The notes beneath the pieces are model-generated. The model ran no database searches, was not told the DNA's origin, and saw only the letters and a list, made by a program, of their open reading frames with translations. A program made the translations under genes and the position numbers. This document shows positions 40,827 to 48,616 of a stretch of 64,000 nt of DNA, one piece after another; the stretch's first letter is position 1, and each line of letters starts with the position of its first letter. The stretch spans positions 230,274 through 294,273 of the forward strand of contig CAWBFX010000008.1 of NCBI GenBank assembly GCA_963788215.1. The letters are read 5' to 3'. This DNA is from AC-32 sp963788215. Its GTDB lineage: Bacteria; Actinomycetota; Thermoleophilia; Gaiellales; Gaiellaceae.

Positions 40827-42124
40827 AGCACGTCCATGAAGGAGCTGACGGAGAAGACCGCTCGGCCGACCCCCGGCTCGCCGTACCCGGGCGGGGATTC
40901 CAGCCCGTGGCGCGAGAGCGCGTCGCGGTACTCGCCCAGCAGGCGTACGTGGTACTCGAGCGGTGCTCCGCCCGGGTTGTCGCGGCCGAGCGGCGTCGTG
41001 GGCTCCGGGCACCAGGTGGTGAACCGCGGCGTGACGCCGTGCGACATGAAGTAGTCGAGCCCTTCGACCGTGGAGGCGATCGCCTCGTCGAGCGACTCGA
41101 ACCCGAACGGCCGCGCCATCTCCACACCGGCGACGAAGTTCGGGATCACGTGGCTCGGCCCGAAGACCTCGGCCGCGTCGAGGATCCGGCGATGCCACTC
41201 CTCGCGGCCCACGTAGCGCTCCTTCCCGGGCGAGATCAGCGAGAAGAGCCGCTTGTCCCAGACCTCGTAGTTCGGGTGGTAGATGGAGATCCCGTAGTCC
41301 TTGAAGCGCTGCGCGTCGGCCTTCGGCAGAGCCTGCGCGACGACCTTTCCGATCCAGCGGCCCGGGAAGCGCTCCTCGATCGCCTGCGCGTAGCGGCCGT
41401 AGAAGTCGGCTTCGGCGAGACCGTCGACCGTCGAGGTGACCGAGCCGCCGGTGAGCGTGTAGGCGTGCGTGTGGCCGTTGTCGTAGCGATTGACGAGCTC
41501 GAGCGCCTCGAGCACGTCCTCGATGGGCTTCACGCCCGTGTACGGGCGGCCGGCCTTCTTGTGCTGGCGCCAGTTGTGGTTGATGTCGCAGAAGCCGCAC
41601 TCCTCCTTGGCGCCGAAGTACTGGCAGAGGCGCAGCACGGTGAGGTAGATCAGGTAGCCCCACTCGATCGTCGGCGCGGTCTCCATCACCGTCTTGCCGT
41701 TGGAGAGCGCATGCCGGTAGTACTCGGGCATCGGCGGCGTTGCCACCTCGGCCAGCTCGCGGCCGTCGAGCGAGAGGACGAGGCCGCCGTCCGCGCGTGA
41801 GACGCGGTACGGCGATTCGGGATTGACGCGGACCGAGACGATCGTCCGGCGCAAGTCCCAGGGCCCGCCCGTGAGCGCGATCTCCTCCGGCGGGCGCTGA
41901 AGTGCCGCCGCGCCGAGCTCTGTGAGCGGCTTCTGGTCGAAGGAGAAGATGAAGTACGACTTCGGCTTCACCTCGCCGTCGAGGTTCTCGGTCAGCGCGG
42001 CTTCGTCGAAGGCGATCCCGGTGCGGAGGAGGTCCTCCTTCAGCACCGCCTCGGGGGGAATCTCTGGGTAGCGCGCGATCAGCTCTTCGACGAGCTGCGT
42101 GCGCGTGCCGACTGTTGCGCTCAC
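40823..42124 (-). CDS. Unassigned radical SAM protein with C-x8-C-x2-C motif, coupled to mqnC
   Basis: 433 residues. An N-terminal ~150-residue region of unknown type precedes a radical-SAM-like barrel. The only clustered cysteines are C167, C176 and C179 ('RLCQYFGAKEECGFCDIN'), giving C-x8-C-x2-C instead of the common C-x3-C-x2-C. 'YTLTGGSVTSTVDGL', 'ISIYHPNYEVWDKRLFSLI' and 'VIPNFVAGVEMARPFGFES' follow the strand/helix pattern of BioB/MqnC-type barrels (the 'NFVAGVE' strand). Its stop overlaps the GTG of mqnC, which strongly suggests a joint pathway. It is not a recognisable MqnE, whose cluster motif differs; it may perform a related or substituting step. Confidence 0.7.
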   Translation of the reverse strand: MSATVGTRTQLVEELIARYPEIPPEAVLKEDLLRTGIAFDEAALTENLDGEVKPKSYFIFSFDQKPLTELGAAALQRPPEEIALTGGPWDLRRTIVSVRVNPESPYRVSRADGGLVLSLDGRELAEVATPPMPEYYRHALSNGKTVMETAPTIEWGYLIYLTVLRLCQYFGAKEECGFCDINHNWRQHKKAGRPYTGVKPIEDVLEALELVNRYDNGHTHAYTLTGGSVTSTVDGLAEADFYGRYAQAIEERFPGRWIGKVVAQALPKADAQRFKDYGISIYHPNYEVWDKRLFSLISPGKERYVGREEWHRRILDAAEVFGPSHVIPNFVAGVEMARPFGFESLDEAIASTVEGLDYFMSHGVTPRFTTWCPEPTTPLGRDNPGGAPLEYHVRLLGEYRDALSRHGLESPPGYGEPGVGRAVFSVSSFMDVL

Positions 42125-42194
42125 GCTTGGAACCTAGTACAACCGCAGGCCTAGACGAAGGGCAGGCATGCAGGAGCGAACGCTGGGGGGGCGG

Positions 42195-45017
42195 ATGCGA
42201 CTTTCTCTGGTCGCTGCCCTGCCCGCGGCACTCGCCCTGGTGTTGGCGCCGCTCGGCGGGGTGCACGGAGCCCGCGGGGCGCCGGCGGCGAAGGCGGCAG
42301 TGAACGCGACGGCGCACCTGCCGGCCACAGACATCGGTCCGGAACAACCGGTCTCAGATCCCGTCTACGTGGACGCGGCACCGTGGCAGGCGGACGCGCA
42401 GCTCGCCTTCGACGGCACCAACTACCTCGTCGTCTGGACGGATTACCGCGGGTACGACTTGGACCCCGACTACGCCGACATCTATGCGGCACGCATCACA
42501 CCCGACGGGACGGACCTCGACCCACACGGGATCCCGATCGCCGTGACGGGCACCTGGCTGGAGGGGCAGCCGTCAGTGGCGTTCGACGGGACGAACTTCC
42601 TCGTCACCTGGGACCGTGGCGGTTATCCCGACGGAGACCTCTACGCCACTCGGGTCAGCCCCCAGGGCGAGGTGCTCGACGGGGCCGGCTTCCTGATCGC
42701 GTCGGGTGCCGGGGACCAGACCTGGTCTGACATCGCCTTCGACGGCACCAACTACCTCGTCACGTGGACGAGCTATCCCGAGAACGGTGGCGGCGATATC
42801 TACGCGACGCGGGTGACGCCCGATGGAACCGTGCTCGACCCGGGTGGAATCCCGGTCTCGACCGGCTCGGCGGAGCACCCAAGCGTCGCCTTCGACGGCA
42901 CGAACTACCTGATCGTCTGGGACACCGGCGGCCCCTTCGGCGGGGACATCTACGGCGCTCGAGTCACACCGGCCGGCGAAGTGCTCGACCCGGCAGGCAT
43001 TCCTGTCTCGACTGCGAGCAACGCGGAGGCAGAGCCGAAGCTCGCCTTCGACGGCACGAGCTACCTCGTCGTCTGGGACGACAGTCCCGGCTCTTTCCCG
43101 ACCATCCACGGAGCACGCGTGGCGCCGGACGGAACAGTGCTCGATCCCTCGGGCATCGCGATTTCCCCGCTGACACAGAGTTGGGAGACCACGCCCAGCG
43201 TGGCCTCTGACGGGACGACGTTCATGGTGGCCTGGGCGGACAACCAGAACGGTGGCAGCTACGGGACGAGGGTTTCCTCTGACGGCGCCGTCCTGGATCC
43301 CGGCGCGATCCCGATCTCGACGAGAGGCGGCTCCGGCTCGATCGCCTTCGACGGAACGAACTACCTCGTCCCGTGGATTCCCGGCCAGTACTTCCCGGGC
43401 CAAGGAAACCTCTACTCGACCCGCGTGACGGCCGGGGGCGGCGTGCTCGATCCCGACGGCTTGCCAATCGAGCGGCAGGCGCCGAGCGAGCAGGTCGGTC
43501 CCGCAGTGGCCTCGTCGGGCGAAGACTTCCTCGCCGTCTGGCAGGACAACCGCGGGGGGACCTGGGACATCTACGCGGCGCGGGTCACGGCGTCCGGCGA
43601 ATCGCTCGACGGAACCGGGATCCCGGTCGCCGTGGGCGGAGAGCAGCAGATCAACCCCACGGTCACGTTCGACGGCCGCAACTACCTCGTCGTGTGGCAG
43701 GTTCCCCAGTCGGAGCGACAGGCGGACCTCTATGGTGCGCGCGTCAGCCGCCAGGGCACGGTGCTCGACCCCGGCGGCTTCGCAATCTCGACGGCGAATG
43801 GCATCCAGGGCGACCCGTCGGTCGCGTCCGACGGCTCTACCTCGCTGGTCGTCTGGGACGACTCCCGCCACTTCGGGAACCCGCCGACCGGGCCTCCGAA
43901 GCCGCCGCCACATGGGCCTCCGCCGCCTCCGCCCCCGCCTCCGCCTCCGATGTTCGACATCTACGGCGCCCGAGTCGACCAGAGCGGAACGGTGCTGGAG
44001 GCAGGCGGAATCGAGGTTTCGGCGGCGGCCACCGACCAGCTCGATCCAACGCTTGCCTTCAACGGTGGTGACTACCTGGTCGCGTGGACCGACGGCCGCA
44101 GTGGCTACAGGGATATCTACGGTGCGAGGGTCACGCCCGGCGGAGTCGTCAGGGACTCGGCGGGGATCGCGATCGCCACGGGCGGCAGCTTCCAGACGCA
44201 TCCGTCCGTCGCTTCCGAGGGAGGACAGTCCCTCGTCGTCTGGCAAGACGACCGCGGCACCTACGTGGGGTGGGACAACATCTATGCGGCTCGGGTCAGC
44301 CCAAATGGGACGGTGGTCGATCCCGACGGGATCGACGTCGCCACCGCGCCGTGGGGGCAGCTGTTCCCAGCGGCAGTCTTCGACGGGACGAATTACCTCG
44401 CCGCCTGGCAGGACGCGCGCGACGGGTATCGGGGCCGCCGCGACCTCTACGGCGGGCGCGTCGATCCGTCGGGCTCCGTGCTCGATCCGGGCGGCTTCGT
44501 GATCTCGGCCAACGGGACGCATTGGAGTGGTCTCGCCGTCGCGCGCGGGCCTTCGAACGATGCGGTCGTCGTCTACAGCCGGATCGGGTCGGAGCCTCCG
44601 TACGGCGGGGCGCAACGCGTCTTCCTGCGCCTGTTCACCGACGACGCGCCGCCACCACCCCCACCGCCTCCACCGCCACCACCACCACCACCGCCACCGC
44701 CACCACCACCGCCACCACCACCACCACCACCACCGCCCCCCGCACCACCACCCCCGCCTCCCCCTGCGCCCCCGCCTCCACCTCCTCCGCCGCCACCCCC
44801 ACCGCCACCGCGCCCGCGGTGCGTGGTGCCGCGCATTGTCGGCCGGACGCTGTCCGTCGCGCGATCCCGAATCCGGCACGCGCACTGCGCTATCGGCCAT
44901 ATCCATCGCGTTCGCGCCCGGAGACGGGCCTGGGGCCGCGTTGTCGCGCAGTCGCCGCGCGCGGGCTCGATCAGGGCCCGCGGGTACCCGGTTCGGCTGG
45001 CCGTGGGACGCCGCTAG
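42195..45017 (+). CDS. Secreted 14-repeat (double beta-propeller?) protein with polyproline stalk and PASTA domain
   Basis: About 940 residues from ATG 42195 (MRLSLVAALPAAL; an upstream ATG at 42168 adds nine residues). A signal peptide is followed by ~14 tandem repeats of ~50-58 residues with consensus 'PSVAFDGTNYLVVW.D' ... 'DIYGARVTPDGTVLDPGGIP', spanning residues ~65-810. Fourteen blades would fit two seven-bladed beta-propellers. Repeat 10 carries a Pro-rich insertion. A polyproline stretch (44649-44810) then leads to a C-terminal PASTA-like domain starting 'CVVPRIVGRTLSVARSRI' and ending 'GYPVRLAVGRR'. PASTA domains bind peptidoglycan or beta-lactam-like ligands, so the propellers may be displayed from the cell wall. 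Function unknown. Confidence 0.85.
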   Translation: MRLSLVAALPAALALVLAPLGGVHGARGAPAAKAAVNATAHLPATDIGPEQPVSDPVYVDAAPWQADAQLAFDGTNYLVVWTDYRGYDLDPDYADIYAARITPDGTDLDPHGIPIAVTGTWLEGQPSVAFDGTNFLVTWDRGGYPDGDLYATRVSPQGEVLDGAGFLIASGAGDQTWSDIAFDGTNYLVTWTSYPENGGGDIYATRVTPDGTVLDPGGIPVSTGSAEHPSVAFDGTNYLIVWDTGGPFGGDIYGARVTPAGEVLDPAGIPVSTASNAEAEPKLAFDGTSYLVVWDDSPGSFPTIHGARVAPDGTVLDPSGIAISPLTQSWETTPSVASDGTTFMVAWADNQNGGSYGTRVSSDGAVLDPGAIPISTRGGSGSIAFDGTNYLVPWIPGQYFPGQGNLYSTRVTAGGGVLDPDGLPIERQAPSEQVGPAVASSGEDFLAVWQDNRGGTWDIYAARVTASGESLDGTGIPVAVGGEQQINPTVTFDGRNYLVVWQVPQSERQADLYGARVSRQGTVLDPGGFAISTANGIQGDPSVASDGSTSLVVWDDSRHFGNPPTGPPKPPPHGPPPPPPPPPPPMFDIYGARVDQSGTVLEAGGIEVSAAATDQLDPTLAFNGGDYLVAWTDGRSGYRDIYGARVTPGGVVRDSAGIAIATGGSFQTHPSVASEGGQSLVVWQDDRGTYVGWDNIYAARVSPNGTVVDPDGIDVATAPWGQLFPAAVFDGTNYLAAWQDARDGYRGRRDLYGGRVDPSGSVLDPGGFVISANGTHWSGLAVARGPSNDAVVVYSRIGSEPPYGGAQRVFLRLFTDDAPPPPPPPPPPPPPPPPPPPPPPPPPPPPPPPAPPPPPPPAPPPPPPPPPPPPPPRPRCVVPRIVGRTLSVARSRIRHAHCAIGHIHRVRARRRAWGRVVAQSPRAGSIRARGYPVRLAVGRR
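44649..44810 (+). repeat. CCN-repeat tract encoding polyproline
   Basis: A 162-base low-complexity run, mostly CCA/CCG/CCC/CCT codons, encodes about 52 prolines interrupted by two alanines. Such tracts are prone to copy-number change and would form a stiff polyproline-II stalk between the repeat domain and the PASTA domain. Confidence 0.92.
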
Positions 45018-45082
45018 CGAACGTTCGGATCTCGTAAAGACATCTGATCCCGCTGCACTTTCCGCTACCGTGCCGCGGGGTC

Positions 45083-46846
45083 ATGCTCCGCCGAATCCTC
45101 ATCGGGGCAGTAGTCATGGGTCTCGCCGCAGCCGCTGCGGCGCCGGCGCGCGCCTACTACACACAGGTGCTGATGCCCGGCGTGACGTACTCGCGCCAGG
45201 TCCAGTTCACGGCTCACGGGCCGGTCGTGATCCACGTCGTGACGGCGCCGAAGCCCGTCGGGCTCTACCGGCTGAAGCCGATCCTCGCGAACGGCACCGT
45301 GACCGGCCGCCAGCGCGTCACCCAGATGGAGAAGTCCGTCTCGGACCAGGCGACCGTCGTGGGCACGAACGGCGACCTCTTCAACTGGAACGACGGCCAC
45401 CCGAGCGGGATGGTGATGCAGGACGGCGTGCTCAAGGTGCCGCCGTCGCGCGACCGCTCGAGCATCGGGGTCACGAGCGGTGGGACTTTGTTGGTTCAGC
45501 GCGTGGCCCAGTTCGGCTTCTGGCAGGGCCTCGGCAGCCGCCGGACGCTCAGCCTGAACAAGACTCAAGTCGGGGACGGCACGGCGATCTTCACGCCGTC
45601 CTGGGGCGCGCGGACGCCTGTCGTGCAGGGCGCGGTCGAGACGATTCTCGAGCCGTACCCGCCCGTCGTCCCCGGCGTCGCGCTGACCGGTACCGCGATC
45701 GCGCAGTCGAACGGCGGCGGCACGACGATCCCGCGGGACGGCGCCGTGCTGATGGCCATCGGCTCGCAGGCATCGAAGCTCGCGGCCGAGACGCCTCCGG
45801 GCACCGTCGTGCAGACGCAGTTCTCCCTCAACCCGAACTGGCCCGGGCTCGGCGTGGCCGACGCGCTCGGAGGCGGCCCGATCATCGTTCGCAACGGCCG
45901 CGCGGTCTGGACGGCAGGCGAGGCGTTCCTGCCGGCGCAGCTCGCGCCGCGCAACCCCCGCACCGGGATCGGCCAGCGCCGCGACGGCACGCTCGTGATG
46001 GTCGTCGTCGACGGCCGCCGCCGCGGGTACAGCGTTGGCCTGACCAACTGGGAGCTGGCGCAGACGCTCGTCCGGCTCGGTGCCGTGACCGCGTCGGCGC
46101 TCGACTCCGGTGGCTCGAGCACCCTGGCGTTCGACGGAGGGCTGCTGAACCGGCCCTCTGACCGGGGCGGCGAGCGGGCCGTCAAGGAGACGCTTGCGTT
46201 GATGTACACAGGCGTCTATGCGCCCGCGCCGACGCAGCCGGTCCTCTCGCCGAACGGCGACGGCCAGGGCGAGCGCGAGACCCTCTCCTACAAGATCGTC
46301 CGCCCGTCCGCAGTCGACGCGAAGCTGATCGACCCGACCGGCGCGACCGTCTACGAGGACGCAGGGGACCGCGTGCCCGGCGTTTATCAGATCACGTGGC
46401 CGAGCTCGGCCGTCCGTCATCGCTCGGCCGTGCGGCACCGCGCGACGGGCCTCGCGCTCGGCCGCTGGCGCTGGACGGTGAGCGCAACCGACAACCAGCA
46501 GCAGAGCTCGTCTGTCTCGCGTGTGTTCTGGGTCAACGACACACTCGGCTTCCTCCGCGTCTCGCCGCGTGTGGCGCGTGTCGGCAAGCACCGGCGGAAC
46601 CGCGTCGCCGCGAGCTTCCAGGTGCTCCACACGGCCCGCGTGACCGGCTCGGTGTGGACGCGCTCGGGAGTGCTCGTCCGCCGGATCGGGCCGGTGCGGC
46701 TGAGGCCCGGCAAGCGAGCCCTGATCTGGAACGGCCGCTATCGCAGCGGCGGCTTCGCCTACCGCGGCCGCTACGTCTTCAAGGTCTACGCGCAGAACGC
46801 GTACGGGCCGATGACGCTGAGCCAGAACTTCGGCGTCCGCAACTAG
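45083..46846 (+). CDS. Secreted phosphodiester-glycosidase (NAGPA-like) protein with FlgD-Ig-like C-terminus
   Basis: 587 residues with a signal peptide (GAVVMGLAAAAAAPARA). The NAGPA-type domain shows 'VVGTNGDLFNWNDGHPSG', 'GGGPIIVRNGRAVWTAGEAF' and 'TASALDSGGSSTLAFDGGLL' (the SGGSST loop), a pattern shared with phosphodiester alpha-N-acetylglucosaminidase and bacterial relatives in envelope glycan turnover. The C-terminal ~190 residues resemble FlgD/Ig-like domains ('VLSPNGDGQGERETLSYKI', 'LIWNGRYRSGGFAYRGRYVFKV'). It starts 65 bases after the 14-repeat protein; both are secreted and may act together at the cell surface. Substrate not determinable. Confidence 0.85.
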   Translation: MLRRILIGAVVMGLAAAAAAPARAYYTQVLMPGVTYSRQVQFTAHGPVVIHVVTAPKPVGLYRLKPILANGTVTGRQRVTQMEKSVSDQATVVGTNGDLFNWNDGHPSGMVMQDGVLKVPPSRDRSSIGVTSGGTLLVQRVAQFGFWQGLGSRRTLSLNKTQVGDGTAIFTPSWGARTPVVQGAVETILEPYPPVVPGVALTGTAIAQSNGGGTTIPRDGAVLMAIGSQASKLAAETPPGTVVQTQFSLNPNWPGLGVADALGGGPIIVRNGRAVWTAGEAFLPAQLAPRNPRTGIGQRRDGTLVMVVVDGRRRGYSVGLTNWELAQTLVRLGAVTASALDSGGSSTLAFDGGLLNRPSDRGGERAVKETLALMYTGVYAPAPTQPVLSPNGDGQGERETLSYKIVRPSAVDAKLIDPTGATVYEDAGDRVPGVYQITWPSSAVRHRSAVRHRATGLALGRWRWTVSATDNQQQSSSVSRVFWVNDTLGFLRVSPRVARVGKHRRNRVAASFQVLHTARVTGSVWTRSGVLVRRIGPVRLRPGKRALIWNGRYRSGGFAYRGRYVFKVYAQNAYGPMTLSQNFGVRN

Positions 46847-46872
46847 CCCGGCCCGCGGCTTAGACTCGCTCC

Positions 46873-47532
46873 GTGCTCGCCTCGCTGACCGGGTCGGTCA
46901 CGTCCTTCATCGGGAACCACGGGGTCTACGCCGTCTTCCTGCTGATGGCGATCGACGCGGTCTTCCCGGCGGCGAGCGAGCTGGTCATGGTCTACGCCGG
47001 CGCGCTCGCTTCGGGTGCTTTCCCAGACCAGCACGTCGTTCTCTTCGGTCACGAGATCTCGGACCCGGCGTGGGCGTTCGTGACGATGGCGCTCGCGGGG
47101 ACGATCGGCTACCTGCTGGGCTCGATCGTCGGCTGGTGGGCGGGCTGGCACGGTGGGAGGCCGCTCGCCGAAGACCACGGGCGATGGTTGCACCTCGGGC
47201 CGGCGCGCCTCGAGCGTGCAGAGCGTTGGTTCGCGCACTGGGGCTCGTGGGCGGTGCTACTCGGACGCATCACCCCGGTCATTCGCTCGTTCATCTCGAT
47301 CCCGGCCGGGATCTTCCGCATGCCGTTTCGTCCTTACCTCGCACTGACGATCCCAGGATCGCTGGTGTGGTGCTTCGCGCTGGCCGGCGTCGGCTGGGCT
47401 GCGGGCAAGAGCTACACGCATTTTCACCACGCATTCGACTACGTCGAGATCTTCGTCCTGGCAGGAGCGGTGCTCGTCGCGGGGTACCTGATCCTGAGAC
47501 GGCGCTCATCTAGACTCACCCCGCGTGGATAG
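46873..47532 (+). CDS. DedA/SNARE-associated family membrane protein
   Basis: 219 residues from GTG. 'GVYAVFLLMAIDAVFPAASEL', 'GTIGYLLGSIVGWWAGWHGG', 'RWFAHWGSWAVLLGRITPVIRSFISIPAGIF' in blocks and 'LTIPGSLVWCFALAGVGWAAG' are diagnostic of the DedA family, including the amphipathic re-entrant helix and the 'GRITPVIRSF' motif. DedA proteins are lipid scramblases, e.g. of undecaprenyl phosphate, needed for envelope glycan carrier recycling, consistent with the polysaccharide genes that follow. It overlaps the aminotransferase gene by 8 bases (GTG at 47525), so the two are translationally coupled. Confidence 0.92.
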   Translation: MLASLTGSVTSFIGNHGVYAVFLLMAIDAVFPAASELVMVYAGALASGAFPDQHVVLFGHEISDPAWAFVTMALAGTIGYLLGSIVGWWAGWHGGRPLAEDHGRWLHLGPARLERAERWFAHWGSWAVLLGRITPVIRSFISIPAGIFRMPFRPYLALTIPGSLVWCFALAGVGWAAGKSYTHFHHAFDYVEIFVLAGAVLVAGYLILRRRSSRLTPRG

Positions 47533-48616
47533 CCCCCAGAACATCCCGCTTGGAAACACCAAGGCGCAGTACGAGCGCCTGATCCCGCAGGTGATGGAGC
47601 GGATTACCGAGGTGGTCGAGTCGGGCCGGTTCATCCTCGGGCCGAACGTCCAGGCGTTCGAGCAGGAGGCGGCAGAGTTCCTCGGCGTGCCGCGCACGGT
47701 CGGCGTCGCGAACGGCACCGACGCGCTCGTGCTGGCGCTCAACGCGATGGGGATCGGCCCGGGCGACGAGGTGATCTGCCCGTCCTTCACGTTCTACGCG
47801 ACGGCCGAGGCGATCGCGCAGCGCGGGGCGACGCCGGTCTTCGCGGACATCGACCCGGCGACGCTCAACCTCGATCCGGAGGACGTCGCTGCGAAGGTGA
47901 CCGAGAAGACTCGCGCGCTGATGCCCGTGCACCTGTTCGGCCGCATGATGCCGCTGGCGGGGCCTGCCGAGCTCGGCGTCCCGATCCTCGAGGACGCAGC
48001 GCAGGCGTTCGGCGCCGAAGGTGTGGCGCGCACCGGAGTGCTCTCCACCTTCAGCTTCTACCCGTCCAAGAACCTGTTCGCGTTCGGCGACGCCGGCCTC
48101 GTCGCCGCCAACGACGAGGAGCTCGCCGACCGCGTCGCGCTGCTCCGCTTCCACGGCTCGCGCGAGAAGCGCGAGTTCCAGGCGGTCGGCTACAACTCGC
48201 GCCTCGACGAGATCCAGGCCGCGGTTCTGCGGCTCTTCCTCGGCGAGATCGACGGCTGGAACCAGGCTCGGCGCGATGCCGCCGCGCGCTACCGGGAGCT
48301 CGGCCTCGGCGAGCTCTGTGAGTTGCCTCCCGACGAGCCGGGGCACGTCTACCACATGTACGTCGTCCGCTCGCCCGACCGCGACCGCCTCGCGCAGGCG
48401 CTGGCAGAGGCCGGCATCGGGCACGCGTCCTACTACGTCACGCCTCTCCATCTCCAGCCGGCGCTCCGCTACCTCGGCTACGAGGAGGGCGCGTTGCCCG
48501 AGACGGAGCGGGCGGCGCGGGAGAACCTCGCGCTGCCGATGTGGGCGGGGATTCCGGTCGAGGCCCAGGAGCGGATCGTCTCGGTGATCCGCGAGGCGGC
48601 TGCGGTGCGCGCGTGA
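47525..48616 (+). CDS. DegT/DnrJ/EryC1-family sugar aminotransferase
   Basis: 363 residues from GTG overlapping the DedA gene's end. 'VGVANGTDALVLALNAMG' (PLP phosphate), 'VICPSFTFYATAEAI', 'VPILEDAAQAFGA' (Asp/Gln near the ring) and 'TFSFYPSKNLFAFGDAGLV' (the internal-aldimine Lys in PSKNL) are the family's catalytic blocks. It transaminates a keto-sugar nucleotide, and the next gene encodes the CapD/PglF-type UDP-sugar 4,6-dehydratase that makes such substrates, so a UDP-diacetamido- or amino-deoxysugar for a surface glycan is likely. Exact product not determinable. It overlaps the next gene's GTG (GTGA). Confidence 0.92.
   Translation: MDSPQNIPLGNTKAQYERLIPQVMERITEVVESGRFILGPNVQAFEQEAAEFLGVPRTVGVANGTDALVLALNAMGIGPGDEVICPSFTFYATAEAIAQRGATPVFADIDPATLNLDPEDVAAKVTEKTRALMPVHLFGRMMPLAGPAELGVPILEDAAQAFGAEGVARTGVLSTFSFYPSKNLFAFGDAGLVAANDEELADRVALLRFHGSREKREFQAVGYNSRLDEIQAAVLRLFLGEIDGWNQARRDAAARYRELGLGELCELPPDEPGHVYHMYVVRSPDRDRLAQALAEAGIGHASYYVTPLHLQPALRYLGYEEGALPETERAARENLALPMWAGIPVEAQERIVSVIREAAAVRA

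Noticed and set aside
41950..42124. The 433-residue radical SAM protein as MqnE
   Set aside because: MqnE carries a C-x3-C-x2-C cluster near its N-terminus; here the only cluster is C-x8-C-x2-C at residue 167.
42195..44650. Regularly spaced repeats considered as a CRISPR array
   Set aside because: The repeats are coding, ~150-170 bases long, diverged in DNA and conserved in protein; no constant short repeat with unique spacers.
44573..44836. A glycine-run frame on the minus strand
   Set aside because: Simply the reverse complement of the polyproline CCN tract.
42573..44906. A 777-residue open frame on the minus strand opposite the 14-repeat protein
   Set aside because: It mirrors the repeat and polyproline DNA (Trp/Arg/Gly runs) and has no signal peptide or domain pattern of its own.
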